The translations under genes and the position numbers were made by a program. The notes below the pieces were generated by a model. It ran no database searches, was not told the origin of the DNA, and saw only the letters and a program-made list of their open reading frames with translations. A stretch of 64,000 nucleotides of DNA, from the NCBI RefSeq assembly GCF_000001735.4, contig NC_003075.7:4775001-4839000 (forward strand), read 5' to 3'. Positions 47,030 to 58,800 of this stretch are shown here, piece by piece. The stretch is from Arabidopsis thaliana. Taxonomy: Eukaryota > Streptophyta > Magnoliopsida > Brassicales > Brassicaceae. The stretch's first letter is position 1. The number at the start of each line of letters is the position of its first letter.

Positions 47030-47333
47030 AAAAACAAACCTGGGAAAAACAAGAGATTGAATGAAGACTCATACGGTGAAATCGAAAACACAAAGCCGAC
47101 AATCTCCCACGGCGAAAATGGGATGCAACGGCGACAAACTAAACTATTTCCGACGGAAGAAGAACAAGAGAGAGAGAAAATGAATTAGGTCGATGAAGTG
47201 TACGTAGTTCAGTAAGGGTATTTTGGGAATAAACCTATTAGATGGGGTAGAAATAAAAATGGGAAAAAGGGTAGAGTTGAAAAGGGGCAATAAAAAAAGG
47301 GCATTAGAGTGAATTATTCAAAAACAAATTCCC
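47030..47333 (-). promoter_or_regulatory. Right-end leader/promoter region of the MULE
   Basis: On the minus strand a CTCTCTCTCTTGTTCTTCTT leader with CGCCGT words precedes a TTTCCCAG|GTTTG acceptor near 47039, mirroring the GC-rich leader at the left end. The outermost ~160 bases are the CCC/TTT-rich terminal sequence. Confidence 0.45.
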
Positions 47334-47496
47334 GCCTAAATTTTTTCCGTAACAATTTTTTCCCCAGCCAAAAAAATGTATTTAAAAATCCTTGTAAATT
47401 TTTAACGAAAGAGGATGTCGGTACACTTCTGATGACTCATCAACACGTGTTACGGTTGTAATCTCAAGATGACACGTAAATTTGTTAGAACCCAAA

Positions 47497-49147
47497 TGAT
47501 AAAACTCTTTTGCTTTCGATGTAATTATGTGGTGGGCTCTTCTTAGTGATAACACGGTTTTTTGGGCCGTTTTAGCTATTGTTTTCTTATGTTTCAGAGA
47601 GAATTTGGTGCCATTCTAGAGCCAAGATGAGGAAAAACACGTATTTTAGGTGTCAAGAAGATTTTTAGAGTTTCCGAGAAAAAAGTATCAAAAGGCGATC
47701 AATTCCAGTGCTTCGGATGTGTGGCATCCGTCCAAGGTCTTCCTAATCACGGTATCAAGATACATTGGTATGGATGGAAAGCTAGAAGAGTCAAGATTAA
47801 CGTCAAAGTCGAATCGAAGCAATCCTTGAAGCTGTTTAGGAGTTATGGCCCGAAGAGTAGAGACATGTCCCCAAGTATAAATACTTGTTCTAAGTCCTAA
47901 CTCTAAGGTGTGCCCTCATCACAAGCAAACCCTAGCTGCCGCCGTGAGCTGCCAACTCGCCGCCGCCGCACCCTTGAGCTCGGAGATCACCTTCTCTCTC
48001 TCTTTCTCTATCGTTTTGTATAAGATTCGCTAAGGCGGAGCTTTGCCTCTTGTATTCAACATTCAAAGAGGTAATCTCTAAACCCTTTTTAAGTCTTACT
48101 TATCTCTTTGTTATGGTTTACTCAACCCAACTTTTGATTAGCTCCTTAGTTGGATTTGAGGGGGGGGGGGGGGGGCGGGCAGAATCATGGGGAACTTAGA
48201 TCCAATTTAGGTTGGCGGTTATATGTTCTTTTTTTATCGTTTACACTGTTTTTTCTGGTTGAGTTTGATCTTAATGCAGGTATGTCCAACACTTCACCTA
48301 GTACATGATCTTAGGTACTTTATACTTTGCAGAATCTCGTATAATTGATTGAACCTAGCTCACGAATGAATTTTGTGTTATAACCATGCGGTCGCTGAGT
48401 TATAGGATATGGACTAGAATCGAACTTGAACTTAATGCTTTGATCTATGCGTTGTTGCCATGTTATCACCTATAACCTAGGGTTAACTGAGTAGCGCAGT
48501 TTAGGGAGATTAGCCGGCTTCCACCTATAGCCTAGAGTTAGCCGAACTTGAATGAATTTCGTATGTTCGAGAACTTGGAAGTAAACAAACCTAACCATGT
48601 TATCACCTGAATTTGAATCTTTATCCTATTGTTGAACCATGATATCCAGAGAAACAATCGAATACCTAACGCTTCTCTCTTATTGTCTTTCGTTTATTTA
48701 CTTACTTGTCTTTTATTTTGTTTACTTATTGCATACATAACCCCCTCTCTTATTATTTGGTCCTAGCTTCACTCTCTTTTAAAGGATTTCTCTGAACTAC
48801 TTCTCTCCTTATGGATTCAATCCTAAAGTACTACAACCGATTTGCTGTGCACTTGCAGTAGTCGTGTGGTCCTTAAGGTAAAAACCTGAGGCGGAATAAA
48901 ACACGCATCAATCTTTTTGGTGCTGTTGCCGGGGACAGATTGTTAGTTCCACAAGTCCAAGAACTAGAGTGAACTCTACGACACTTTGCTTCTTTTTTTT
49001 TTTTCATTGTTTTAGGAAACTTAAAAGATGAATCCAAAGAATTATCCCGAAAGCTACTATTCTAATGTGAACCATGGCTCAAATAGCGAATCATATTACT
49101 CCAGCCACTACTCGCCGGATGCACCCCTAGTACATGGCGTCTCTTGA
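47497..49147 (+). mobile_element. Ty3/gypsy (Athila/Tat lineage) 5' LTR, primer-binding site and gag start
   Basis: The LTR starts TGATAAAACTCTTTTGCTTT at 47497 and ends ACGCATCA at 48910 (1414 bp, TG...CA). It is followed by TTGGTGCTGTTGCCGGGGA, which differs at two bases from the TTGGCGCCGTTGCCGGGGA primer-binding region of Athila and Tat elements. A gag-like start (MNPKNYPESYYSNVNHG...) runs from ATG 49028 to TGA 49145-49147, where similarity to a retroelement stops. The rest of the element is missing. The LTR contains an interrupted run of 16 G (48160-48175). Confidence 0.75.
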
Positions 49148-49540
49148 CAATCTCAGCCGTCCCAAAAACATACTTTTTAAATTAGTAAAATTTAAATTAA
49201 TACTTTATTGACTAAAATTTATATTATTAAAATCTAATAAAATATCCTACTTCCAACCCTTGTTCAAATAATCGCTAGGTGTTAATTAGAATTAGTTTTT
49301 TATATTTTTATAATAATGAATAAAAATAGTTAATATATGATGTTAAAAATGTGTATAATTTTACTGTGTTAATAAAAAGACACCAAATAAAATACAAAAC
49401 TATAGTACAAACAATATTATTGGGTCAAAAATAAAAATAAAGGCCAACAAGACTGGTCCAAAGAACAATAGAAAATTTCAATAATTACACGTATCCTGAG
49501 CAATAATTGTGAAGGGATTGAAACACAAAGCACACTTGCA
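49148..49540. other. AT-rich spacer
   Basis: No gene. A/T-rich DNA between the truncated retrotransposon and the snRNA-type promoter signature. Confidence 0.5.
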
Positions 49541-49543
49541 AAT

Positions 49544-49595
49544 GTCCCACATCGGTTACCAGAGGAAGGAGCTCAAGAAAACTCGCTTATAAATA
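49544..49595 (+). promoter_or_regulatory. snRNA-type promoter: USE plus TATA
   Basis: GTCCCACATCG at 49544-49554 matches the plant upstream sequence element (RTCCCACATCG) exactly. TATAAATA starts at 49588, leaving 33 bases between them, which is the spacing of Pol II-transcribed plant snRNA genes (Pol III genes use about ten fewer). The DNA downstream (from about 49615) does not begin like U1, U2, U4 or U5. It could drive an unknown small RNA or be a promoter relic. Confidence 0.55.
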
Positions 49596-49984
49596 ATGCA
49601 TGTTCCATTAACTTTAAAATTAAGGAGCTAAAGTAAAGTATACGTGGTCTAAGAATTGAGACTCAAACTGTTAAAATTTTATCAGTTATCAAACCGATTT
49701 TATCATTAATCGGCCAGTTACCGATTAATTTCTCCGATTTGAGTGAAATCGCGTCGGATGAGTACTGCCGAGTGATTATCCGGCCGCCTGCGTTTTTGAA
49801 TAGGGGTTCCAACCATACTAATTTGTAAACGTTTCGGTGCATGTAGGATTTTTTTTTTTTTGTTTTAGTTCTTGAAATGTGATATTTATTTGAATCACAA
49901 AATCGAGGGTTTATGTATAAATGAACGAAAATACCAAACCACCTATATGACGAAACAGAGCATAAGAAACAGATGATGAGAGAT

Positions 49985-50430
49985 TAAGCTATCGGGATAG
50001 TAGACATTAGACCAGCTTTGAAGGAGGGGCTCATCATTTCTGGCAAGTCCTTGTGGCGAGAGATGATACGAAGAAGGATGACCTTGTCAATGATATGAGC
50101 TAGGTAGAGGGGAGAATGCGGATGTTGGTGATGCTTCCAACCATTCCCCTCTCGCCAAAGATGGTAAATAGAAGTTTGAAAGGCGGGACGAATGATTGCA
50201 TATCCGTGCGCAGACTTGCGAGAATGGACATGCGAATGAAGGCTGTCGTTCCAGTCTGGGATGTAGAGTTACCAATCATGGCATATAAGTAGTTCCACAC
50301 AGTAAACGAGTATGGACATGCATAGAACAAGTTGTCTCTCGATTCCGTCAGTTCATCACAGAGTAGGCATGTCTAATGCTCGAGCATTCATCAGGTAAGT
50401 AACTATATAATGAATCAATGGACCATCTGT
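49985..50430 (-). pseudogene. LINE zf-RVT domain remnant
   Basis: Minus-strand translation gives LCDELTESRDNLFYACPYSF then TVWNYLYAMIGNS, and later a degenerate FGERGMVGSI stretch. This is the zinc-binding region after the reverse transcriptase of plant LINEs. Frames change around 50330 and there is no longer context. It lies just downstream of the J-protein gene end. Confidence 0.65.
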
Positions 50431-50649
50431 CCCAAATTCTCCTCTTCAACATATTTAAGCTGTGGATTGGTTTTATTACATATTACAACAAAGAACCTTA
50501 ACTGAGTAAAAAAAGCAAACCACAAGACTATTAAAATAAACCTATAAAATGGGAAGACACCCAAAAAAACCTGTGATCGATATTGTAGACAATATTCCAA
50601 TTTCTTTAGAGCGCATGGAAAAGAGATTGATCTCGCTTACCAAAAAAAA

Positions 50650-53600
50650 TCACTTCTCTTTTATTTCCTGTTTTATAGCTTCATATGAAAGTAACACCTC
50701 TTTGAATTTTGCTTCAGCTACAACTGCAACAATCGATGTAAATTCCACAAGGTAAGATAAAAGAACGGTTAAGATGGTGAGGCGGAATCCGCCTAGAGCT
50801 TACAACGACGTACTTTTGTTATCCTGATTTTGGTCTGGATGGAATTCCAAAGCCTTTTCCCTGAATGCTTTCTGAATGTAAACAAATCCGAATCAGAACT
50901 TACTTATTGAGCATATGACTAGGTGGGTATTATTGCATTCGATAAACTCTTGCCACGCTTACCTTAATCTCAGCTTCTGTGTATGGAGTTGCTCGGGACC
51001 TGCAACACAATAACACAACAAACCAACAATAAGTTCCCTTGACCTGTCATCCTTACTTGTTGAGACGGAATCAAAATAGCGATTAGCCATTTTGGTTTAC
51101 ATTAACATACTGATTACCATAGTAGGAATATTGCGAACCATTAACATAATCAGCCATGTTTAACTCAGATTCGTATATGGTAATCAACGTTGAACCTTTG
51201 CTATAGATTGACTCATTTAGTTATGTTGATTATTCTATATTTCACAAAACAATATATAAAAACCAGTGTACGTTATCATAGATGACTCTGACTTTTGTTA
51301 TTTGATAGACCTAGAATAAGCGATTACAACAGCAATCAATGAACAAAACTAAGAAGAAACAGACCCGAGTGTACTTTCAACTCTCCCAAAGCCCTAAGGA
51401 TCCCAATGATCTAAAGATCCTAATATGTTCTCCCTCCCACTTATTTATACTACTCTAGTGCATTTCAGCTTCATTTTCATTGCAACATATAATGAGAAGC
51501 TAGAGCCATGGATAATTAACAAAGTGTGAGCCATATCTGCATTTTTGTTTGAATATAAAACGATAATTACCTGCTGAGCCCTAAAACCGAGTAATGGTGT
51601 GATAGTGGATATACTCTTCTCTGGTCTGAAGGCTCCTGGTGATTGGTCCTTTGGTTTCTATGCGAAGACTCAGTTTTCCAGTACCAATCATGTCGCTGAA
51701 ACTGCTGATGGTATTGCTGTGCACCAGGATCATTTTCCGTCCAGTTCTCGTAGCCCCTTCTAAATTTATTCCTCTCTCTGTTGAAAACGCTTTGCATACG
51801 CCTAATACGTGCCTGTAACAGAGCATCAACAGATCTGAACGCATGTTCAAGTGATTTCTACACTCCAATAACAGGTTTCTACGAAATCATGGATTAAATG
51901 GAGGAGATGTATCTTCAAAGTAATTTATAATCATTTTCATTGGTGTGACAAGCTGCAATTCAAATCTAAATAAACGGTTTACTAAGATGCATGGTTGCTG
52001 AAAATTTGAAAGTAACTCCAGATAATGTTACTAAATAAAACGATCAAAGTAGTTTGTGAAATGCCTACACAATTTACATGTAGAACACCGACTATGTTAT
52101 TTTCTTTGTCTTGCCAACGTAAGTTATCAGTAGGAGAAGGAAATCTAGACTTACCACTCTCTCCAACTCATCCTCATACTCCTCTTGCATCCGTTTATTG
52201 TACCTTCTCCATGCTTCCTCCTGAAAAGATGTTCGGAAAGTTCCTCTTCCCGCCGACGGTGTTCTAGTTAGCTTTAATGACCAAATTACAAAAGTTCTTA
52301 GTTAGTCTGGAGAATGTGAATCACTAACATGACTTATAACGAACAAAGAAATAGACTAATGGAAAATAAGGCCAATGAAAAACCAAAAGACTGATGACTT
52401 TTAGCTACTAACATGTAATGAAGATATCACGATTTCCTGAATATCTATATCATAGTATCTCAGAGAAATAGTTGGTTTTATTCACCTGGGTATAGACCCA
52501 ATCAAAATTTCTTCGCAGCTGATGAACCTACCAAATAATAGTAGCATCAGACACTACAGTCCCACAAAGAATAAACCAAAACAAACAGACGTAAAGATTA
52601 ACCCGCAGAGAACAGAATCATTGTATGATTCTGTGATTCCACAGGTTATATTAACAGTCACACTTTTCGGCAAAACCTCTTATTAGAGCAACATAACAAA
52701 TAAGTCAGTGTTTTCTAGTGAAGTTATGCTTCTCTAGATAGCTACCAAATTCACACTTTATATCACCAATCAAAGCCTAAACTTTTCCATTAAATTTTTT
52801 TTATTGCGAGAGTCATATTATCATTCACAATGAACACAAATGCCAATAAGCTCCTCTAAAGATGAACCAACTAGAACCTTATCTAACCCGGTAGCTAATC
52901 ATTTCTCAACCATCAATCCTCGACTATGAGCACGAAAGCACAGAAAACCAAAAAGCTACTTTCTCAAGCATAATTCGATACAACATTGACACAACTAAAA
53001 CCAATCATCAAACCCTCACACCAACAAACATTAAGATCAATCTCGCTTAAAGTACGCCGCTTATGAAAATTCACACTTTGTATCACCAATCACAGTCTCT
53101 ATAATTTTTCCATTACTTACAGAGAATGTCATAACAAAAAAGAATCAACTAGAACCTTATCAAACTCTCTAACTAATCATTTCAAAACCATCAATCATCG
53201 CGTACGAGCACGAAAGCACGTAAAACCCGAAAACTAAAGCTATTTTGACCTCAAGCAAAGCCAATGAAATTCACACTATATGTCACCAATCAGAGCCTAT
53301 AATTTTCCATTACTACTTAGAATGTCACAACAAAAAAAGAATCAAGTAAAACCTTATCAAACTCTCTAGCTAATCATTTCTCAACCATCAATCATCGCGT
53401 ACGAGCACGCACGTTAGAACGTAAAAACCCGAAAACTAAAGCTATTCTGACCTCAAGCAAAGCCTATGAAATTTACACTTTATATCACCAGCCTATAATT
53501 TTCCATTACTACTAAGAATGTCAGAACAAAAAAGAATCAACTATAACCTTTTCAAACTCTCTAACTAATCATTTCAAAACCATCAATCATCGCGTACGAG

Positions 53601-53937
53601 CACGCACGAAAGCACGTCAAAACCGGAAAACTAAAGCTACTCTGACCTCAAGCAAAGCCTATGAAATTCACACTTTATATCACCAATCAGAGCCTATAAG
53701 TTTCCATTGAATAACTACAACTTTATCAACTATAACGTTATCAAACTCTTTAAACAGTTCTTAAACACAATTTCGAGATATGAACGAAAACAAAACTAAT
53801 GAATTTTGACTCACGGCGAAAGTAGTAGCGGTTGCGCAGATTACAAAAGCCGCGAGGACTTCCCAAGGCCTTGAGTCCGGCTTCTGCTGCGGTGGTGGAG
53901 GATTCCATTTCTTATCTTTATCATCTTCGCCTCCCAT
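50650..53937 (-). CDS. Membrane-anchored J-domain (DnaJ) protein
   Basis: Seven exons on the minus strand: 53937-53815, 52527-52486, 52220-52155, 51812-51571, 50999-50963, 50871-50814 and 50723-50650. GT-AG borders and phases close to exactly 214 codons (213 residues plus TGA). After a Pro-rich start (MGGEDDKDKKWNPPPPQQKP) a hydrophobic segment WEVLAAFVICATATTFAV (about 25-42) is a likely membrane anchor. A charged middle follows (EEAWRRYNKRMQEEYEDELE). The C-terminal J-domain begins HHYSVLGLSR and has HPD at 181-183 (EFHPDQNQDNK), ending KFKEVLLSYEAIKQEIKEK. J-proteins stimulate Hsp70. Position and sequence agree with my memory of At4g07990. The frame is also open upstream to 54210, but the conserved start is taken as 53937. 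No lesion is seen. Confidence 0.88.
52748..53740. repeat. ~200-bp tandem repeat inside intron 1 of the J-protein gene
   Basis: Units start AATTCACACTTTATATCACC at about 52748, 53068, 53268, 53470 and 53665 (the first interval is longer). They share TTTTCCATTACTACTTAGAA, AACCTTATCAAACTCTCT, CTAATCATTTC, CAACCATCAATCATCGCGTA and CGAGCACG. The array makes up most of the first intron. Confidence 0.88.
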
Positions 53938-54182
53938 TTTCTCTCTGCTTCGTTTTCTACGAATTACGATAATCGATAAGAGGATCTTTGGGGTTGTAAC
54001 AACATCGTCAGAGAATTTCGATTGCTTCTCTTCTTTCTTCACTACTTTGAAGATCAAATTGGATTTTGATTTTTTTTTTTCTTCTTCCACCGCCTCAATT
54101 CGTCTTTGGAAGACGTTTTCTCTCCGTCGTACCGACGACGAACAATTTTCAGAATTTTTTGTTTTCGATAGGTGAGAAATAG

Positions 54183-54201
54183 TTGGGCCCTTATTGGGCC
54201 T
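54183..54201 (-). promoter_or_regulatory. Paired site II (TGGGCC) boxes upstream of the J-protein gene
   Basis: TTGGGCCC at 54183 and TTGGGCC at 54195 lie about 250 bases upstream of the start codon. Paired site II boxes are common in promoters of Arabidopsis genes active in growing cells. Confidence 0.5.
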
Positions 54202-54514
54202 CTTTCCCAAACAAAGAACGAATATTGTTTTTTTTTTTTTTTTTCGTCTGAATAATTCATGAAATTATCCAAAGGTGAAATACAAGGAAGAAATATATAG
54301 TATAATACTAAAGTTGGCAGGATTTTAACCTTCAAAAACTAAAAAAACATAGGGAGATAAACAAAAGAACGAATTAATAAGTAAATTGATTAGAAATAAA
54401 GAGAATCTAGAAAAAAAATCTGAATTAGGAGCTAAGGGATCGACGCACAAAAGCCTTATTTGTCTTGTTGAGAGGAACCGAGTCAAAATCCATTGTATAG
54501 CTCTTCTTTGTGCT

Positions 54515-55279
54515 GAAAGACTTTTTTGACAAATTTTCCGACGTTAAATAAATAGTCAGAAATTTTCGACGGCTTCGTAATGATATTCCGACGGATTTCT
54601 GACGACATGTTTCCCGTCAAAACACCGTCGAAACTTTCCTATGGATTCAAAATGGTCGACAATTCGTCAGTGATTTCCAACGAAACTCCGACCAAATATT
54701 TCGACGGATTTCCGACCAAAATATATCCGTTTTGACACCTCTAATATTCGTCAGAATATGTTGTACCTTTCCGACAAAATTCCAACAAAATACACTCGGT
54801 TAAGTAGCCGTCCGGTCAAATAGCCGTGCGTATAGTTATTTATAAAAAAATCATCAAATCTCCAACGAAAATCAGTCGAAAACTCGTCTGACATCCGTCA
54901 AAAACTCGTCGGAAAAATTGATAATTCTCATCTTTATTTTTTCTACCCTCATTGACAAAATCGTCCAAGCAACAAAATAGAACCAGAGAGAAATGGTTTC
55001 TTCGAATCCGTTTAATTATTTTTGATCATGGATGGACCAGCCCATGCGTGATCCGGTGACGGAGTTGCTAACGCCAGAATATACAGAAGGTCTTAAACAA
55101 TTCATGGCATTTGCGACAAACCAACCAGTAACCATCAAATCAAAACAAATGTATTGTCCGTGTTCTACATAACTAATTTTAAGAGTTATTCTGGTATCTT
55201 AAGTTTGGATGCATTTATATGGGGATGGGTTTATGCCGGGGTACAAAGCTTGGCTCATGTATGGAGAGAATGAGTCAAT
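54515..55279 (+). mobile_element. Older CACTA element, left part (interrupted)
   Basis: 54515-54910 is a subterminal region with many TTCCGACGGATTTCCGAC-type words (CGTCGGAA in both orientations). From 54993 a decayed frame (MVSSNPFNYF, stop, SWMDQPMRDPVTELLTPEYT) matches the N-terminal transposase-associated domain of CACTA Tnp2 genes, continuing FMAFATNQPVTIKSKQMYCP and GFMPGYKAWLMYGENES up to the insertion at 55279. No CACTA terminus is visible at the left end. The frame resumes at 63848 beyond the inserted element. Confidence 0.75.
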
Positions 55280-55695
55280 CACTACAAGAAAATAGGCAAA
55301 CGACGACTACGCAAGGCGACTAACAATGTATTCGTCCTTTTTTGCGACTATATTACGACTGATGGACGACGACGTTACGACAATAGACAAATTGGTCGTT
55401 CCATAGTCGTATTTTAGCGACTACAAGCTTTAGTCGGTAAATAGTCGTCCAAGTACGACTATTTGACGACGACATTACTGAAAAAAATAAGTAGTCGTAA
55501 AGTAGTCGTATATTGACGACTACATATCCGACTTTAAACATTAGTCGCAAAACAGGCGACGATACTACGACTATTTTCACTTTGTCGTCCAATAGTCGCA
55601 TAGTTGTCGTATAATACCATTGGAAAATGTTTTTCGCGTTGCTGGGTAGGTACACCTAATTTCTGAGCGTCTACAGTGTTTAGTCGTAAAATAGT
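55280..55695. repeat. Left subterminal TAGTCGT array
   Basis: Numerous TAGTCGT, ACGACTA and GCGACTA words in both orientations over ~410 bases. In En/Spm-type elements such subterminal repeats are bound by the element's own TNPA-class protein. Confidence 0.85.
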
Positions 55696-55818
55696 TGTAA
55701 AAAATCCTCTATATAATCCACGACACTCTTCATTCTCATTCACCAACAAATCAAAACAACATCAAAAGAAATAAAAAACGATTTCGAAGAAAAAAATATA
55801 AGTTTAGTTTATGGTATA

Positions 55819-58800
55819 ATGGCGGGAAACTTCAATAATGGCGGTGGTGGCGGTTTCTATCGAGATTGGATGTACAAGAGATTTGATGAAGTAACGGGAA
55901 ATTAGTCAACCGAATACGTTGCAAGAGTAGAGGAGTTCATGACATTCGCTAATAGTCAGCCTATAGTACAGAGTAGTCGAGGTAAATTTCATTGTCCTTG
56001 TAGTGTATGCAAGAATGAAAAACACATCATCTCGGGTAGAAGAGTTAGTAGTCCTTTGTTTAGTCAAGGATTTATGCCTGATTATTATGTTTGGTATAAG
56101 CATGGAGAAGATTGAATATGGATATAGGAACTAGTTACACGGATATGACGTATTTTAGTGAGAATCATGAAGAAGTGGGTAATGTTGTAGAAAATCCATA
56201 TGTGGATATGGTGAACGATGCATTTAATTTTAACGTGGGGTTTGATGATAACTATCATCAGGATAGTTATCATCAGGATAGTAGTTATCAAAATGTCGAA
56301 GAACCGGTTCGTAACCATTCAAAGAAATTTTACGACTTGTTAGAAGGTGCAAATACTCCATTGTACGATTGTTGTCGTGAAGGCCAGTCGCAGTTATCCT
56401 TAGCATCTCGACTCATGTAGAACAAGGCGGATTATAATATGAGTGAAAAGTTGGTGGATTCCGTTTGCGAAATGTTTACAGAATTTTTACCAGAAGGAAA
56501 CCAGGCTACCAGTTCACATTACCAAACCGAAAAGTTGATGCGCAATTTAGGACTTCCATATCATACGATTGATGTTTGTTCGAACAATTGTATGCTTTTC
56601 TGGAAAGAAGACGAACAAGAAGATCATTGTCGATTTTGTGGCGCACAAAGATGGAAGCCTAAAGATGACCGTCGACGAACCAAAGTACCATATAGTCGTA
56701 TGTGGTATCTACCTATTGGAGACCGGTTAAAAAGAATGTATCAGAGCCACAAGACAGCTGCAGCAATGCGATGGCATGCTGAGCATCAATCAAAGGAGGG
56801 AGAAATGAATCATCCTTCAGATGCGGCAGAGTGGAGATATTTCCAAGAGTTACATCCCCGGTTTGCGGAAGAACCTCGTAACGTTTATCTCGGGTTGTGT
56901 ACTGATGGGTTCAATCCGTTTGGCATGTCTCGTAATCATTCGTTGTGGCCTGTGATCCTGACTCCATATAATTTACCCCCTAGTATGTGCATGAATACAA
57001 AGTACTTATTTCTTACAATTTTGAATGTTGAGCCAAATCATCCTCGAGCTAGTCTTGATGTCTTCCTCCAACCTCTTATTGAGGAGCTAAAAGAGTTGTG
57101 GTCTACTGGAGTCGATGCGTACGATGTATCATTGAGTCAGAATTTTAATCTAAAAGCAGTGCTACTGTGGACGATAAGCGATTTTCCGGCGTATAGCATG
57201 TTATCAGGATGGATTACTCATGGTAAATTTTCTTGTCCAATTTGTATGGAAAGTACAAAGTCTTTTTATCTACCCAATGGACGGAAGACATGTTGGTTTG
57301 ATTGTCATCGTAGATTTCTTCCTCATGGTCATCCATCCCGTAGGAACAAGAAAGACTTTCTGAAGGGAAGAGACTCTTCTAGCGAGTATCCACCCAAGTC
57401 TTTGACAGGGGAGCAAGTTTATTACGAGCGGTTGGCTAGTGTAAATCCAACAAAAACGAAGGACGTTGGTGGGAACGGTCATGAAAAGAAGATGCCAGGC
57501 TATGGAAAGGAACATAATTGGCACAAGGAAAGCATCTTGTGGGAGTTGTCTTACTGGAATGACCTCAATCTTCGACATAATATTGATGTGATGCATACTG
57601 AGAAGAATTTTCTTGACGACATCATGAACACTCTCATGAGTGTTAAGGATAAATCAAAAGATAATATCATGTCAAGATTAGATATTGAAATTTTTTGTTC
57701 TCGATCAGACTTACATATTGATAGTCAGGGTAAAGCTCCATTTCCAGCGTATGCATTAACCGAAGAAGCCAAAAAGAGTTTATTGTCATGTGTGAAACAT
57801 GAGGTTAAATTCCCAGATGGTTATTCTTCAGATTTGGCTACTTGTGTAGACATGGAGAATGAAAAGTTTTCAGGCATGAAGAGTCATGATTGTCATGTTT
57901 TTATGGAGAGAATACTGCCATTTTATCTTTGCTGGACTCCTTGACCGGAATGTCCACCTTGCATTATCAGGTACAATAAATGTTGTTTAAGTTGCCACAC
58001 TTTTTTAAACCTCTGATTTAACTTAAACATATATATATATATATATATTTTAGGGATTGGAGCATTTTTCCGGGACTTATGTTCGAGAACTTTACAGAAA
58101 AGTCGGGTTCAAATTCTCAAACAGAACATAGTTTTAATAATCTGTAACTTGGAAAAGATCTTTCCACCATCATTTTTTGATGTTATGGAACACCTACCTA
58201 TCCATCTCCCATACGAACCTGAATTGGGTGGCCCTGTCCAATATCGGTGGATGTACCCATTTGAGAGGTTTTTCAAAAAGTTTAAAGGAAAAGCAAAGAA
58301 CAAAAGATATGCGGCAGGATCAATTGTTGAGTCATATATCAATGACGAGATTGCTTATTTTTCAGAGTACTACTTTGCCGATCATATACAAACAAAATCA
58401 AGGTAAATATAATTATTTATTTTACGATGCGCAAGCTATACTTTAGAATTAAAATCAATTACATGGATCAGGTTAACAAGATTCGATGAAGGAGAAGTTC
58501 ATGTATATCATGTCCCTGGAGTACCTAACATATTTATGCACGTCGGCCGTCCAAGTGGTGAACTGCACGTGGAATGGCTTTCAGAGAAAGACTACCAAAG
58601 CGCACACGCATATGTTTTAAGAAATTGTGACTATTTTCAACCACTTGAGAGGTATTTTAAATCACTCCTTAATTTAAAATTTTCATTATGATAAGTTTGA
58701 TTTATTTATCTTTGGTTGTAAATATAGTATGTTCGAGGATTTTCTTTTTGTGAAATATCCAACCTTGTCCGAAAAAGAACTCTACGCGAAAAGAGCTAAA

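Larger units (their letters stand above)
34781..47333. mobile_element. VANDAL/Kaonashi-type MULE with DUF1985 genes (decayed, ~12.5 kb)
   Basis: The left end reads GGGAGATTTGCAAAAGTGCC at 34781. The right end, complemented from 47333, reads GGGAATTTGTTTTTGAATAA and continues AATGCCCTTTTTTTATTGCC. Both ends then lead into CCC/TTT-rich DNA and an inward-facing 5' UTR-like region. Inside lie two DUF1985 genes on the plus strand and a collapsed MULE transposase on the minus strand. DUF1985 plus Ulp1-like genes within MULEs are known from Kaonashi, and DUF1985 proteins with a MURA transposase from VANDAL elements. No 9-10-bp target duplication is visible (CAAAAAAAA left, GCCTAAATT right), so the exact borders are tentative. 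Every gene carries stops or frameshifts, so the copy is not autonomous. Confidence 0.7.

Noticed and set aside
34772..47342. A 9-bp target duplication for the MULE
   Set aside because: The nine bases on each side (CAAAAAAAA and GCCTAAATT) do not match; no duplication is claimed.
50549..50755. Plus-strand frame of 68 residues (MGRHPKKPVIDIVDN...)
   Set aside because: It is largely antisense to the last exon of the J-protein gene and shows no domain.
53815..54210. N-terminal extension of the J-protein from an upstream in-frame Met at 54210
   Set aside because: The extension is Lys/Glu/Arg-rich with no domain, overlaps the promoter site II boxes, and the conserved protein starts at 53937.
54515..54910. 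A left CACTA terminus for the older element
   Set aside because: Subterminal CGTCGGAA repeats are clear but no CACTA end was found, so the left border is not assigned.
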